From Crassaminicella thermophila (GTDB lineage: Bacteria > Bacillota > Clostridia > Peptostreptococcales > Thermotaleaceae), in contig NZ_CP042243.1 in the NCBI RefSeq assembly GCF_008152325.1, positions 811,026-875,025 of the forward strand: a stretch of 64,000 nt of DNA, given 5' to 3'. Position 1 is the first letter of the stretch. The number at the start of each line of letters is the position of its first letter. Positions 55,549-64,000 of the stretch are shown here, piece after piece. Under the pieces are notes generated by a model that was not told where the DNA came from, ran no database searches, and was given only the letters and a program-made list of their open reading frames with translations. A program made the position numbers and the translations under genes.

Positions 55549-56907
55549 ATGAGAAATAAAAAATACAGCCCATATAGGCTTTTTTTATGTTTATTATTGT
55601 GTGCTTTTATAATTTTTGGTCCGTTTTATTTTATAGAGAATAGACCTGAAAATAAAGTAGAGGATGTAAAAGAAACGAAATGGAGGGGAGTGATTACTCT
55701 TTGGGATTATCCACATTTAGATGTTAAAAATGGTACTAGGTTTGGATGGATTTTAGGTAAGATAAAAAAGTTTGAAAGAGAAAATCCAGGGGTTTACATA
55801 GAATTAAAACCATTAGATTTAAAAACTGGACCGTACGAAATAGAAACAGCTATAAAGACTAAGACTTATCCAGATATTGCACCTGTTGGTGCTGATTTTA
55901 CAGTTATACATCAAAATATTTTAGAACCAGTAGATTCATACTTAACAAAAGAAGAATTAAATGATTACAGGCCGCAGAGTTTAGCTGCTGTACGATATAA
56001 TGGTAAAATATGGGGATTTCCTTGTATGATGACTACTTATACTATGTTTTTAAATCTAGATTTATTTCATGAAAAGGGGGTAAATCCTCCTAAGGATGGA
56101 AATTGGACTTATGATGAGTTTGTGAATACCCTAAAGGAACTTACTTATGACAAAGATGGAGATGGAGAAAATGATATATATGGATTTAATTCTTTTATTG
56201 GAGAAAATGATTATAATACATGGGGGATTTTATTATCTGATGGAGCAAAAATATTTGATAAGAATTTAGTGTATAAATTTTATGATAAAAAAGCAGTAAG
56301 TGGCTTAAAAAAGCTTACTGATTTAAAGCTTAAATATAAAGTAACACCAAAAAATTTTGGGCAAAATACAGAAAGGGAAGCTTGGGAAAGCTTTTATAAA
56401 GAAAAAAAAGTTGCAGTATATCCTACTGGAACATGGGCTGTTAATGTATTGAATAAATTAAGGAATGAAGGAAAAGGATTTGAATTTGCTATAGCCAATT
56501 ATCCTATAGGAAAAAAAGGCACTCCTGTATCAATATGCAAAAATACTTCTGCTTATGGTATATTTAAGCAAGAGGATAAGGAAAAACTTAATATGTGCGT
56601 AAAGTTTTTAAAGTTTATTTCTCAAGAAAAGTATCAAAAGGAACTTTATCGATTAGGTGCTTTCCCTGTTAAAAAGAGTGTAGGAGAAATCTATAAAAAT
56701 GATAGGATCATGTCTACAATAGAAAAGAATCTAGTATATACTCAAAATATCCCACATCATCCTAATTGGTTAAAGATTGAAGGAATATTGCAAAGCCAAA
56801 TTAGACAGGTACTTTTAGAAGAAAAGTCGATACAGGATGCAATAAATGATGCAAAGAGAAAGATTATGACTTATAATGAAATAGCGAAAAAAATGAATCG
56901 GAAGTAG
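55549..56907 (+). CDS. Extracellular solute-binding protein (family 1, sugar type)
   Basis: A binding protein of about 452 residues for an ABC importer of sugar type (MalE/UgpB-like). The N-terminal hydrophobic segment (LFLCLLLCAFIIFGPFYFI) acts as signal/anchor; it has no clear lipobox. The mature part follows the family pattern (WRGVITLWDYPHL, FERENPGVYIEL, YPDIAPVGADF, NGKIWGFPCMMTTYTMFLNLD). The Ca-like loop YDKDGDGENDIYG is typical. ATG 55549 lies eight bases after AGGAGG. No permease or ATPase is nearby, so it is an orphan and the ligand is unknown. Confidence 0.88.
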   Translation: MRNKKYSPYRLFLCLLLCAFIIFGPFYFIENRPENKVEDVKETKWRGVITLWDYPHLDVKNGTRFGWILGKIKKFERENPGVYIELKPLDLKTGPYEIETAIKTKTYPDIAPVGADFTVIHQNILEPVDSYLTKEELNDYRPQSLAAVRYNGKIWGFPCMMTTYTMFLNLDLFHEKGVNPPKDGNWTYDEFVNTLKELTYDKDGDGENDIYGFNSFIGENDYNTWGILLSDGAKIFDKNLVYKFYDKKAVSGLKKLTDLKLKYKVTPKNFGQNTEREAWESFYKEKKVAVYPTGTWAVNVLNKLRNEGKGFEFAIANYPIGKKGTPVSICKNTSAYGIFKQEDKEKLNMCVKFLKFISQEKYQKELYRLGAFPVKKSVGEIYKNDRIMSTIEKNLVYTQNIPHHPNWLKIEGILQSQIRQVLLEEKSIQDAINDAKRKIMTYNEIAKKMNRK

Positions 56908-56952
56908 CCTTATATGGTATACTTAAAATAAAAAATATAGGGAGAGAAAACT

Positions 56953-57867
56953 GTGGATATAATAAATGTTTATAATAAATTGATAGAAAAAATTAAAGCA
57001 AAGAATATATTAAAAGATGAACCAATGTATAAGCATACTTCTTTTAAAATAGGAGGTCCTACAGACCTTATGGTATTACCATATTCAATAGAAGAGGTTA
57101 AGCATGCTATAAAGGTTTGCAAGGAATATGATGTAGATTATTATATAATGGGCAATGGAAGCAACCTCCTTGTTCGTGATAAGGGTATACGAGGTGTAGT
57201 TATAAAAATTGCTGAAAATTTTAATAAGGTAGAGATAAATGGAAATGAAGTGACTGCACAAGCAGGGGTATTGTTATCTGTATTATCAAATATTGTTGCA
57301 AATAAAAGCTTAAAAGGATTTGAATTTGCAAGCGGCATTCCAGGTACATTAGGTGGAGCTGTTGCTATGAATGCAGGTGCTTATGGGGGAGAAATAAAGG
57401 ATGTTTTAGTAGGTGCTACTGTTATAGATGATAAAGGAAATATTATTTATTTAAACAATGAATCATTAGAATTAGGTTATAGAGAAAGCATTATTCAAAG
57501 AAAGGGATTTGTCGTATTAGAAGTAAAAATGCAATTTGAAAAAGGAGATTATTCTGAGATAAAAGAAAAAATAAAGGATTTTACCCAAAGAAGAACAACA
57601 AAGCAGCCATTGAGCCTTCCAAGTGCTGGAAGTACCTTTAAGAGACCTCCTGGATATTATGCTGGAAAACTTATTGAAGATGCAGGCCTTAAGGGAGTTC
57701 GTGTAGGAGGTGCTCAAGTATCTACATTGCATTCAGGGTTTATTGTAAATGTAGATAAAGCTACAGCAGAGGATGTAATATTATTAATGGAGCTAGTTCA
57801 AAAGACTGTAAGGGATAAATTTGGTGTTTTATTGAATCCAGAAGTGAAGATTATTGGTCAAGTTTAA
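56953..57867 (+). CDS. murB: UDP-N-acetylenolpyruvoylglucosamine reductase
   Basis: MurB reduces UDP-GlcNAc-enolpyruvate to UDP-MurNAc with NADPH and FAD in peptidoglycan synthesis. The 304 residues match the type II form: the FAD-binding HTSFKIGGPTDLMVLP and IMGNGSNLLVRDKGIRG, the GIPGTLGGAVAMNAGAYGGE loop, YRESIIQRKGFVVLE with the key Tyr/Arg, and LPSAGSTFKRPPGYYAGKLI. The start is GTG, eight bases after GGGAGAG. It heads the murB-PHP-rapZ-yvcK cluster. Confidence 0.97.
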   Translation: MDIINVYNKLIEKIKAKNILKDEPMYKHTSFKIGGPTDLMVLPYSIEEVKHAIKVCKEYDVDYYIMGNGSNLLVRDKGIRGVVIKIAENFNKVEINGNEVTAQAGVLLSVLSNIVANKSLKGFEFASGIPGTLGGAVAMNAGAYGGEIKDVLVGATVIDDKGNIIYLNNESLELGYRESIIQRKGFVVLEVKMQFEKGDYSEIKEKIKDFTQRRTTKQPLSLPSAGSTFKRPPGYYAGKLIEDAGLKGVRVGGAQVSTLHSGFIVNVDKATAEDVILLMELVQKTVRDKFGVLLNPEVKIIGQV

Positions 57868-57893
57868 GCATAAAGAATGGAAGTGAAGAACGA

Positions 57894-58625
57894 ATGAAAA
57901 TATTTGCTGATTATCATACACATACATTGTATAGTCATGGAAAAGGAACTATTCAGCAAAATGTAGAAGCTGCAATAAAAAAAGGGTTAACAGAAATTGC
58001 GATTTCTGATCATGGTTTTGGACATTTCTTATATGGTATAAAAAAGAATGATTTGCCAAAGATGAGAGAAGAAATTGCTAAGATAAATAAATCTACAGAT
58101 AAGATAAAAGTAAAGCTTGGAATAGAAGCAAATATAATAAGTATAGATGGCAAACTCGATGTAGATAAAGAAACCTTAAAAAGTTTAGATATTGTATTGG
58201 CAGGATATCATTTTGGAGCTATTCCTAAAAATATTATAGACTGCTTTAGAATTCATGGAAATAACTTTTTGGCAAGATATTTTCCAACAGTAGATAGAAA
58301 GGTAAGAGTAATAAATACAGATGCAGTAGTTGCTGCTATTTATAACAATCCTATTGATATTTTGACCCATCCAGGGGCTAAGGCAAACATTGATACAAAG
58401 GAAGTGGCAAAAGCAGCAGCAAAAATGGGAACAGCCTTAGAGATTAATAGCAGCCATGGACATTTAACTGTAGAATATATAAAGATTGCAATGAAAGAGG
58501 GAGCGAAATTTGTCATAAGCAGTGATGCTCATAGACCAGAAGATGTAGGAAATGTAGATAAAGGAATACAAAGGGCAATACAAGCAGAACTTAGCATTGA
58601 TCAAATTATAAATGCAAAAGAGTAA
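57894..58625 (+). CDS. PHP-domain phosphoesterase
   Basis: A 243-residue PHP metal-dependent phosphoesterase. Metal ligands are in DYHTHTLYSHGKGT (HxH), AISDHGFGH, GIEANI, LAGYHFG, ILTHPGA and ISSDAHRPEDVG, all as in the YcdX/PolX-type PHP family. The natural substrate is not known; stand-alone PHP proteins include histidinol phosphatases and nucleotide phosphatases. It stands between murB and rapZ, an arrangement common in Clostridia. Confidence 0.92.
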   Translation: MKIFADYHTHTLYSHGKGTIQQNVEAAIKKGLTEIAISDHGFGHFLYGIKKNDLPKMREEIAKINKSTDKIKVKLGIEANIISIDGKLDVDKETLKSLDIVLAGYHFGAIPKNIIDCFRIHGNNFLARYFPTVDRKVRVINTDAVVAAIYNNPIDILTHPGAKANIDTKEVAKAAAKMGTALEINSSHGHLTVEYIKIAMKEGAKFVISSDAHRPEDVGNVDKGIQRAIQAELSIDQIINAKE

Positions 58626-58644
58626 ATAGCAAAGGAGGAGAAAT

Positions 58645-59511
58645 ATGAAGTTTGTTATTATTACTGGATTATCAGGAGCTGGAAAAAGCCAGGCGATGAA
58701 GAGTATGGAGGATTTAGGATATTACTGTGTTGACAACCTGCCTCCAGCTTTAATTCCTAAATTTACAGACCTTTGCTTTCATGCACAAGGGGAAATCGAA
58801 AAAATTGCTTTGGTAATTGATATAAGGGGAGGAAGATTTTTTGATGATTTGTTCAAAAGCTTAGATGTTATAAAAAATCAAGGATATAATTATGAGATTT
58901 TATTTTTAGAAGCATCAGATGAGGTGCTTATTAAGAGATTTAAGGAAACAAGAAGAGTACATCCTATAAATCCTAGTGGCAGGATTATAGAAGGGATTAC
59001 TAAGGAAAGAGAAAAACTAGCAGAGTTAAAGAAAAAGGCAAAATACATTGTTGATACATCAAATTTAACATCAGCTCAGTTAAAGGAAGAAATAAAAAAA
59101 ATATATATAGAAGGAGTCAAACCTGATAATATAACTATTTTTATCCAATCATTTGGATTTAAGAAGGGAATATTATTAGATGCAGATTTGGTGTTTGATG
59201 TAAGATTTCTACCAAATCCACATTATATTGAAACTTTAAGAGATTATACTGGAAATGATAAAGTAGTTCGGGATTATGTTATGAAATGGCCAGAAAGCAT
59301 TGAATTTGTAGAAAAGCTTAATGATATGATTGATTTTTTAATTCCCCTTTATATAAAAGAAGGAAAATCACAGCTTGTGATAGGAATTGGATGTACAGGA
59401 GGGAAGCATAGATCTGTAACGGTAGCAAATATATTATATGAGCGTTTAAAAGATAAAGGACATCGAGTAATTATTAATCATAGAGATTCAGTAAACGCTT
59501 TTAGGGAGTAG
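58645..59511 (+). CDS. rapZ: RNase adapter/nucleotide-binding protein RapZ (YvcJ)
   Basis: A 288-residue P-loop protein of the RapZ/YvcJ family. Walker A is [30 protein letters not shown] and the C-terminal [16 protein letters not shown] are family signatures. In Gram-negatives RapZ steers GlmZ RNA decay; in Bacillus YvcJ hydrolyses GTP and affects competence. The gene order rapZ-yvcK-(Nudix)-whiA-HPr-like matches the Bacillus yvc-crh locus. Confidence 0.96.
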   Translation: MKFVIITGLSGAGKSQAMKSMEDLGYYCVDNLPPALIPKFTDLCFHAQGEIEKIALVIDIRGGRFFDDLFKSLDVIKNQGYNYEILFLEASDEVLIKRFKETRRVHPINPSGRIIEGITKEREKLAELKKKAKYIVDTSNLTSAQLKEEIKKIYIEGVKPDNITIFIQSFGFKKGILLDADLVFDVRFLPNPHYIETLRDYTGNDKVVRDYVMKWPESIEFVEKLNDMIDFLIPLYIKEGKSQLVIGIGCTGGKHRSVTVANILYERLKDKGHRVIINHRDSVNAFRE

Positions 59512-59516
59512 TTTAT

Positions 59517-60794
59517 ATGAACCTACTAGATTGGTTAAAACCAGGTTTAAAAATTAAGAGATGGATTTTTTTATGTTTTATGGGATTTATGCTGATTGTA
59601 ATAGGTATTTTGCCTGTCGCTTATAAAGTGTTTTATAAAAATACTTCTTTTGATACTTGTATGTCTATTTTGTTTTTAGGGTTTATTTTTATTGGATTTG
59701 CTTTGAAAAAAGGGGTTGGATCTTTACTGAATTTAATGGATTTATCCGGTATGAGTACACAAAATAAGATAGAGAAAAAAATGTATGAAAAACGAATTTT
59801 AAATAAAGGACCAAAAGTTGTTGTAATTGGAGGGGGAACAGGATTATCTGTTTTGTTAAGGGGACTGAAAAATTTTACATCTAATATTACTGCTATTGTA
59901 ACAGTAGCAGATGATGGAGGAGGATCTGGCATTCTTCGAGAGGATTTAGGAATGTTACCTCCAGGGGATATTCGAAACTGTATTTTAGCATTAGCAAATA
60001 CAGAGCCTATTATGGAAAATTTATTGCAGTATAGATTTGAAGAAGGTCAATTAAAGGGACAAAGTTTTGGAAATTTATTAATTGCTGCTATGAATGGTAT
60101 ATCGGGTAATTTTGAAGAAGCAATTAAAAAAATTAATGATGTTTTAGCTGTTACAGGGAAAGTTCTTCCTGTAACATTAGAAGATATAACCCTTTATGCA
60201 AAGCTTAAGAATGGAAAAATAATAAAAGGCGAGTCAAAAATTCCTAAAAAGGTAAAAGAATTTAAAAGCCGTATTGAAAAAGTTTTTATCAAGCCAAGGG
60301 GCGTAAAACCATTAGATGATGCAGTAGAAGAAATTTATAATGCAGATGTAATTATATTAGGTCCAGGAAGCTTATATACGAGTATTATACCGAATTTATT
60401 AGTAGAAGATATTGCAAAAGCTATTAGGGAATCTTCTGCGAGTAAAGTATATGTTACAAATGTTATGACCCAACCAGGAGAAACTGATGAATATGGAGTA
60501 TGGGATCATGTAAAAGAGATTATTAATTATTTAAATGGACCTGTAATTGATTATGTTTTTGTAAATAATGAGAAAATCCCTGTAGAAACATTAAAAAAAT
60601 ATGCATCAGATGGAGCTGTTCCTATAAGACTTACCAAGAAGGATAAAGAAATACTATATAAAAATCATATAAGGGTTGTAGAAGGCCCGTTTGTAGACAT
60701 AAAAAAACAATATATAAGACACGATGCAAATAAACTATCTGAGATGATTACAAAATTGGTCAAACAAAATTTTAGCAGTATTGAAAGTGTTTAG
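59517..60794 (+). CDS. yvcK: Gluconeogenesis factor YvcK (CofD-like)
   Basis: A 425-residue YvcK protein, which binds UDP-sugars and is needed for growth on gluconeogenic carbon and for correct cell wall placement. The CofD-like fold is clear: VVIGGGTGLSVLLRGL, ADDGGGSGILREDLGMLPPG, DIRNCILALAN, LGPGSLYTSIIPNL and TNVMTQPGETDEY. Unlike the Bacillus protein, the first 75 residues add two membrane helices (WIFLCFMGFMLIVIGILPVA and the one after ILFLGFIFIGFAL), so it is membrane-bound here. It starts five bases after rapZ and ends in a long-stem terminator. Confidence 0.95.
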   Translation: MNLLDWLKPGLKIKRWIFLCFMGFMLIVIGILPVAYKVFYKNTSFDTCMSILFLGFIFIGFALKKGVGSLLNLMDLSGMSTQNKIEKKMYEKRILNKGPKVVVIGGGTGLSVLLRGLKNFTSNITAIVTVADDGGGSGILREDLGMLPPGDIRNCILALANTEPIMENLLQYRFEEGQLKGQSFGNLLIAAMNGISGNFEEAIKKINDVLAVTGKVLPVTLEDITLYAKLKNGKIIKGESKIPKKVKEFKSRIEKVFIKPRGVKPLDDAVEEIYNADVIILGPGSLYTSIIPNLLVEDIAKAIRESSASKVYVTNVMTQPGETDEYGVWDHVKEIINYLNGPVIDYVFVNNEKIPVETLKKYASDGAVPIRLTKKDKEILYKNHIRVVEGPFVDIKKQYIRHDANKLSEMITKLVKQNFSSIESV

Positions 60795-60808
60795 ATAAAA
60801 AATTTAAG

Positions 60809-60879
60809 AAGAAATATAAAGACACATGCATTCCAAATAACTTTTGAAAAAACTAAAGTCTTTATATTTCTTTTTTTTA
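60809..60879 (+). terminator. Long-stem terminator after yvcK
   Basis: A perfect 15-bp stem AAGAAATATAAAGAC/GTCTTTATATTTCTT with a 34-base loop and T run. The loop contains a piece (ATAACTTTTGAAAAAACTAA) that recurs almost unchanged at 61552-61571. Confidence 0.75.
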
Positions 60880-61063
60880 TTGAGTAAAAAGAGCTTAAAA
60901 TCTTCATGCAGGACAAAATATATTAATTTATGATATAATATAAAAATAATATTATAGATAGTTTTAAAAGAAATATAAAAAACGTTCATTCTATATTAAC
61001 GAAAAGTTCATAGAAAAATATAATAGGAGTAAATAGTTTTCATTGTAGTTAGGGGTGGAAGTT

Positions 61064-61486
61064 ATGAGGGAAGAGATAAGCTCTGGAGGTGTAGTTGTTT
61101 TCGGAAATGCTATACTGCTTTTACGTAAATATAATGGGGACTGGGTACTGCCAAAAGGAAAAGTGAAAAAAGATGAAAAAATAGATACAGCTGCGATACG
61201 AGAAGTCTATGAAGAGGGACGAGTAAAAGCTGAAATTATAAAATATATTGGAAAAATAAAATATTCCTTTAAAAATTGTTGGCAGGATCATGAAATGGTT
61301 CATAAAACTGTTCATTGGTATCTTATGAAGACAAGAAGCATGGATTGCCTACCCCTAAAAGAAGAGGGATTTGTAGATGCACGATTTGTTCATATGGATA
61401 GGGCTACTGAGTTGGCTAGATACGATGATGAAAGAGAAATTATAAAAAAAGCAATAAAAGAAATAAAAAAAGACCTCAATATTTGA
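61064..61486 (+). CDS. Nudix hydrolase with variant Nudix box
   Basis: A 140-residue Nudix hydrolase-type protein, at the place of Bacillus yvcI. The Nudix box reads GKVKKDEKIDTAAIREVYEE followed by GRV: the glutamates that bind metal (REVYEE) and the first Gly are kept, but the Gly of the consensus 'EExGU' is Arg here, with Gly one place earlier. The enzyme class cleaves nucleoside diphosphates linked to other groups; the substrate is unknown. ATG 61064 follows AGGGGTGG by five bases; an in-frame GTG overlaps that site. Its stop lies inside the following terminator. Confidence 0.88.
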   Translation: MREEISSGGVVVFGNAILLLRKYNGDWVLPKGKVKKDEKIDTAAIREVYEEGRVKAEIIKYIGKIKYSFKNCWQDHEMVHKTVHWYLMKTRSMDCLPLKEEGFVDARFVHMDRATELARYDDEREIIKKAIKEIKKDLNI

Positions 61487-61497
61487 GAGGTCTTTTT
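61466..61497 (+). terminator. Terminator after the Nudix gene
   Basis: AAAAAGACCTC-n9-GAGGTCTTTTT, overlapping the end of the coding region. Confidence 0.88.
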
Positions 61498-61671
61498 AAA
61501 GTTTGCTTATCTTTTTATATTTAATAAATTTTAAAATAACGTTCATTCAGGATAATTTTTGAAAAAACTAAACTTAAATTCATAAAAAAATATTTAGTGC
61601 AAAAAATAATAAAATGAAAATATAAACAGTTTATTCATATAAATTTTAATAAATTTGTAACAAATTTATGG

Positions 61672-61677
61672 TATAAT
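61672..61677 (+). promoter_or_regulatory. Extended -10 promoter of whiA
   Basis: TATGGTATAAT is an extended -10 element (TGn-TATAAT) 78 bases before the whiA start; no good -35 box is visible. The upstream spacer (61498-61671) also holds a piece of the MITE-like repeat (AAAATAACGTTCATT near 61533). Confidence 0.5.
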
Positions 61678-61754
61678 ATATGAATAATATCCTTTATTTG
61701 TATGCCAAAATAAATTTAGCTAGAGACGTTTCGTTTCTGGAAGTAGGTGGTACT

Positions 61755-62714
61755 ATGTCGTTTTCTATGAAGACAAAAAATGAATTATCAAGAATTATAT
61801 CAGAAGACAGATGCTGTCAGCTTGCAGAGTTATCAGCCCTCATTAGAATGAGTGGGACAATACAATTGGTAGGGTATAAGAAAATAAATATAAAAATTGT
61901 AACAGAAAATGCTGCTAGTGCAAGAAAAATTTTTATATTGCTAAAGAAATGTTTTGGTGTACACACAGAATTAAGGGTAAGAAAGAATAAGCTACTAAAA
62001 AAGAATAACCATTACATTATTATTATAAGCAGCGATATAGGGGCAAACGATATCCTAAAAAGTGTGGGCATTTTAAGAATGAAAGATGAACAATTCTTTA
62101 TAGATTATGCCATACCGAAAGAATTAATTGAAAAAAAATGTTGCAAAAGGGCATACTTAAGAGGTGCATTCTTAGGAGCAGGGTCTGTGAGTGACCCAGA
62201 AAAAACTTATCACTTAGAATTTGTTACAAGTAGTGAGGAACATAGTGAAGGCTTGAAGGATTTGATTAATTATTTTGAACTTGGTGCAAAGATTGTTCAA
62301 CGTAAAAGCAGTTATGTAGTATATTTAAAAGAAGGAGATCGAATTGTTGATCTTTTAAATATAATGGGTGCTTATTCAGCCTTATTAAATCTTGAAAATA
62401 TAAGAATAGTCAAGCAAGTAAGGAATAATGTAAACAGAATTGTAAATTGTGAGACAGCAAACCTAAGTAAGATTGTAAATGCCTCTATGCGGCAGATTAA
62501 AAATATAGAATACATTCAAAAGACTGCAGGATTTAAAATACTTCCTGATGGTTTAAGAGAAATAGCAGAGTTAAGACTTGAGTATAAGGAAGCAAGTTTA
62601 AAAGAATTAGGACAAATGTTAAATCCACCTGTAGGAAAGTCAGGAGTGAATCATAGGTTAAGAAAAATAGAGAAAATAGCAGAAAAATTAAAGCACAGTG
62701 AGGGGGATATATAG
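61755..62714 (+). CDS. whiA: DNA-binding protein WhiA
   Basis: WhiA, about 319 residues, is the DNA-binding protein related to LAGLIDADG homing endonucleases; in Bacillus it affects cell division and in Streptomyces sporulation. SFSMKTKNELSRI is the normal start and AYLRGAFLGAGSVSDPEKTYHLE is the LAGLIDADG-like signature without catalytic use. The C-terminal HTH contains LRLEYKEASLKELGQMLNPP and GKSGVNHRLRKIEKIA. I chose ATG 61755, which has AGGTGG upstream; the frame is open to an ATG at 61680, but that lies at the transcription start. Confidence 0.96.
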   Translation: MSFSMKTKNELSRIISEDRCCQLAELSALIRMSGTIQLVGYKKINIKIVTENAASARKIFILLKKCFGVHTELRVRKNKLLKKNNHYIIIISSDIGANDILKSVGILRMKDEQFFIDYAIPKELIEKKCCKRAYLRGAFLGAGSVSDPEKTYHLEFVTSSEEHSEGLKDLINYFELGAKIVQRKSSYVVYLKEGDRIVDLLNIMGAYSALLNLENIRIVKQVRNNVNRIVNCETANLSKIVNASMRQIKNIEYIQKTAGFKILPDGLREIAELRLEYKEASLKELGQMLNPPVGKSGVNHRLRKIEKIAEKLKHSEGDI

Positions 62715-62981
62715 ATGCTTAAAAAAGAAATTACTGTAATGCATGAACAAGGGCTGCGTGCAAGAGCAGCAGCATTATTTGTACAATTAGCAAATAAATT
62801 TACTTCAGATATTATTGTTGAAAAAGATACTAAAAAGATTAATGCAAAAAGTATTATGTGTGTTATGGCGTTAGGATTAGGAAAGGGACAGAAAATTTTG
62901 GTGACTATTGATGGACCAGATGAAGAAGAAGCAATGAAAGACTTAGTAAATTTCCTTGAAGAAACGCAGCTTATTTTATAA
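62715..62981 (+). CDS. HPr-family protein lacking His15 (Crh-like)
   Basis: An 88-residue HPr fold protein. In HPr the active-site sequence is GLHARPA with His15; here it is GLRARAA, so residue 15 is Arg and the protein cannot take phosphate from enzyme I. The regulatory site is kept: INAKSIMCVMALG has Ser46, the target of HprK, which is encoded in this window. Crh of Bacillus likewise lacks His15 (Gln there) and keeps Ser46, and is encoded directly after whiA as here. It should act in catabolite control only, not in sugar transport. The start ATG directly follows the whiA stop. Confidence 0.93.
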   Translation: MLKKEITVMHEQGLRARAAALFVQLANKFTSDIIVEKDTKKINAKSIMCVMALGLGKGQKILVTIDGPDEEEAMKDLVNFLEETQLIL

Positions 62982-63010
62982 AACTATTCCTTATTGGAAT
63001 AGTTTTTTAT
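62980..63010 (+). terminator. Terminator after the HPr-like gene
   Basis: AAAACTATTCC-TTATT-GGAATAGTTTTTT. Confidence 0.9.
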
Positions 63011-63208
63011 TTTACGAGATTATAAATATCTTAAAATTGTAGATTATTATTTAAATAAAAAATGATGAAAATTTATGAAATATATAATGAGTATGGAAAA
63101 ATAGGAATATAGTCACAAATATGGAATAATAATAAGAAAGTGAAGGACTTTGTATAATTATGGCGAATAAATATATGGATAATGACTATCTCAATCTTGG
63201 AGGATTAC

Positions 63209-64000
63209 ATGCAGAAGATAAATGTTCAATTTTTAAAGCCAGGCATGATTTTAGCAAAAACTATATATGGAAATGATGGACAAATCTTACTAAATCATGG
63301 AATAGAACTAAAGGAAAGCTATATTCGTAAGTTAATAAGTCTGGGTATTAGTGGTGTTTATATAGATACAAAAGATACTGAAGATATTGTAATTGAAGAT
63401 GTTATATGTGAACAGAATAGACTTCAAGCTAAAAATATTATAAGACAAACAATGAAAAATATTCATATGGGAAAAGCAGTATATACAAAGGATTTATTTC
63501 GTGCAGTAAGCAATATTCTTGATGATTTGCTAGGAAACAAAGATATTATGTTGAATCTTTCTGATATAAAGGCAGTAGATGATTATACATTTGCACATTC
63601 TGTAAATGTTTGTGTATTATCTTTAATAACAGGTATTTCTATGGGATACAATAGAGAAAAGTTAGAAAAATTAGGAATAGGTGCTATTTTGCATGATATT
63701 GGTAAAGTTGCAATTCCTAAGGAGATATTGAATAAACCTGGAGCCTTAACGGATGATGAATATAAAATAATAAAAAACCATCCTCGATTGGGATATGATA
63801 TATTAAAAAAATATACCAATATTAGTAGTTTAAGTGCTATGATTGTACTAACGCATCATGAAAGGTATGATGGGGGAGGGTACCCATTAGGTAAAAAAGA
63901 AAAAGAAATTCATGAGTTTTCTAGAATTGTTGCAGTAGCAGATGTGTATGATGCATTAACTTCTGATAGGGTTTATAAAAAGAAAATACTTCCTCATGAA
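63209..64000 (+). CDS. HD-GYP domain protein (c-di-GMP phosphodiesterase-like), 5' part
   Basis: The gene runs off the window end; 264 codons are visible without a stop. The N-terminal 120 residues contain a DUF3391-like start (VQFLKPGMILAKTIYGNDGQ). The HD-GYP domain follows: FAHSVNVCVLSL, ILHDIGKVAIPKEIL (HD pair), HPRLGYDIL, THHERYDGGGYPLG (the GYP motif) and IVAVADVYDALTSDR. Such proteins usually hydrolyse cyclic di-GMP. GGAGG lies six bases before the ATG. With the GGDEF protein and the riboswitch it makes up the c-di-GMP circuit visible here. Confidence 0.93.
   Translation, partial: MQKINVQFLKPGMILAKTIYGNDGQILLNHGIELKESYIRKLISLGISGVYIDTKDTEDIVIEDVICEQNRLQAKNIIRQTMKNIHMGKAVYTKDLFRAVSNILDDLLGNKDIMLNLSDIKAVDDYTFAHSVNVCVLSLITGISMGYNREKLEKLGIGAILHDIGKVAIPKEILNKPGALTDDEYKIIKNHPRLGYDILKKYTNISSLSAMIVLTHHERYDGGGYPLGKKEKEIHEFSRIVAVADVYDALTSDRVYKKKILPHE

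Noticed and set aside
63161-63275. Open frame beginning ATGGCGAATAAATATATGG before the HD-GYP gene
   Set aside because: It overlaps the HD-GYP start in another frame, has no ribosome binding site, and its translation is not protein-like beyond the first codons.

Overview
The window looks like the chromosome of a low-GC, anaerobic, Gram-positive bacterium of the class Clostridia. This rests on its AT-rich codon use, strong AGGAGG-type ribosome binding sites, U-tract terminators, an rRNA/tRNA operon of Firmicutes type, a T-box leader, HprK and an HPr/Crh-like protein, a multimeric [FeFe]-hydrogenase with its HydEFG maturases, and tungstate/molybdenum cofactor genes. I cannot name the genus. No ORF-level sign of phage was seen, and no CRISPR array.

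Region 1 (1-11.5 kb) is an accessory, defence-like island. It opens inside a cysteine desulfurase-family gene (the 5' part lies outside). Next come a DUF262/DUF1524 protein with a DGQQR motif, a PLD-nuclease/DEAH helicase fusion, a 54-residue protein, a DndD-like SMC-type ATPase, an unrecognised 174-residue protein and an RpoD-like sigma factor; the last five are tightly packed. A decayed stretch follows, then an XRE repressor divergent from a PAPS-reductase-like PP-loop protein, with palindromes between them. Desulfurase, PP-loop enzyme, DndD-like ATPase and DUF262/DUF1524 protein are the parts list of Dnd/Ssp-type DNA phosphorothioation, but the set and order are not a textbook dnd or ssp operon, and a dedicated sigma factor is unusual. 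A small methyltransferase with a duplicated SAM-binding motif ends the island.

Region 2 (11.6-15.4 kb) holds threonine synthase, a UPF0316 membrane protein, an isoleucine-type T-box whose reading gene has been replaced by an IS200-family element, and two very small genes. Region 3 (15.4-21.6 kb) is an rRNA operon (16S, tRNA-Ala, 23S, 5S) with twelve further tRNAs and a terminator.

Region 4 (21.6-38.2 kb) is housekeeping and signalling: a class IV aminotransferase, a C-terminal processing protease, a PDZ membrane protein, a GAF-GGDEF diguanylate cyclase, uvrB-uvrA, a chemoreceptor preceded by a c-di-GMP-I riboswitch, a secreted protein, uvrC, hprK and mogA. Region 5 (38.2-45.7 kb) is a tungstate transporter (tupABC) with moeA, a second MoeA fused to a binding-protein-like domain, moaA, moaC and a MOSC protein. 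Region 6 (46.3-55.5 kb) encodes an electron-bifurcating-type hydrogenase (NuoE-like, ferredoxin-like, NuoF-like, HydA) and, after a structured spacer, a TM1266-type regulator, HydG, a DUF3343-HydE fusion and a frameshifted hydF.

Region 7 (55.5-64 kb) has a solute-binding protein, murB, a PHP phosphoesterase, rapZ, yvcK, a Nudix protein, whiA and an HPr-like protein with Arg instead of His15. This matches the conserved rapZ-yvcK-whiA-crh order of Bacillus. An HD-GYP protein runs off the end. Two palindromic, MITE-like elements flanked by exact 16- and 22-bp direct repeats lie in the spacers at 34.4 and 45.8 kb.
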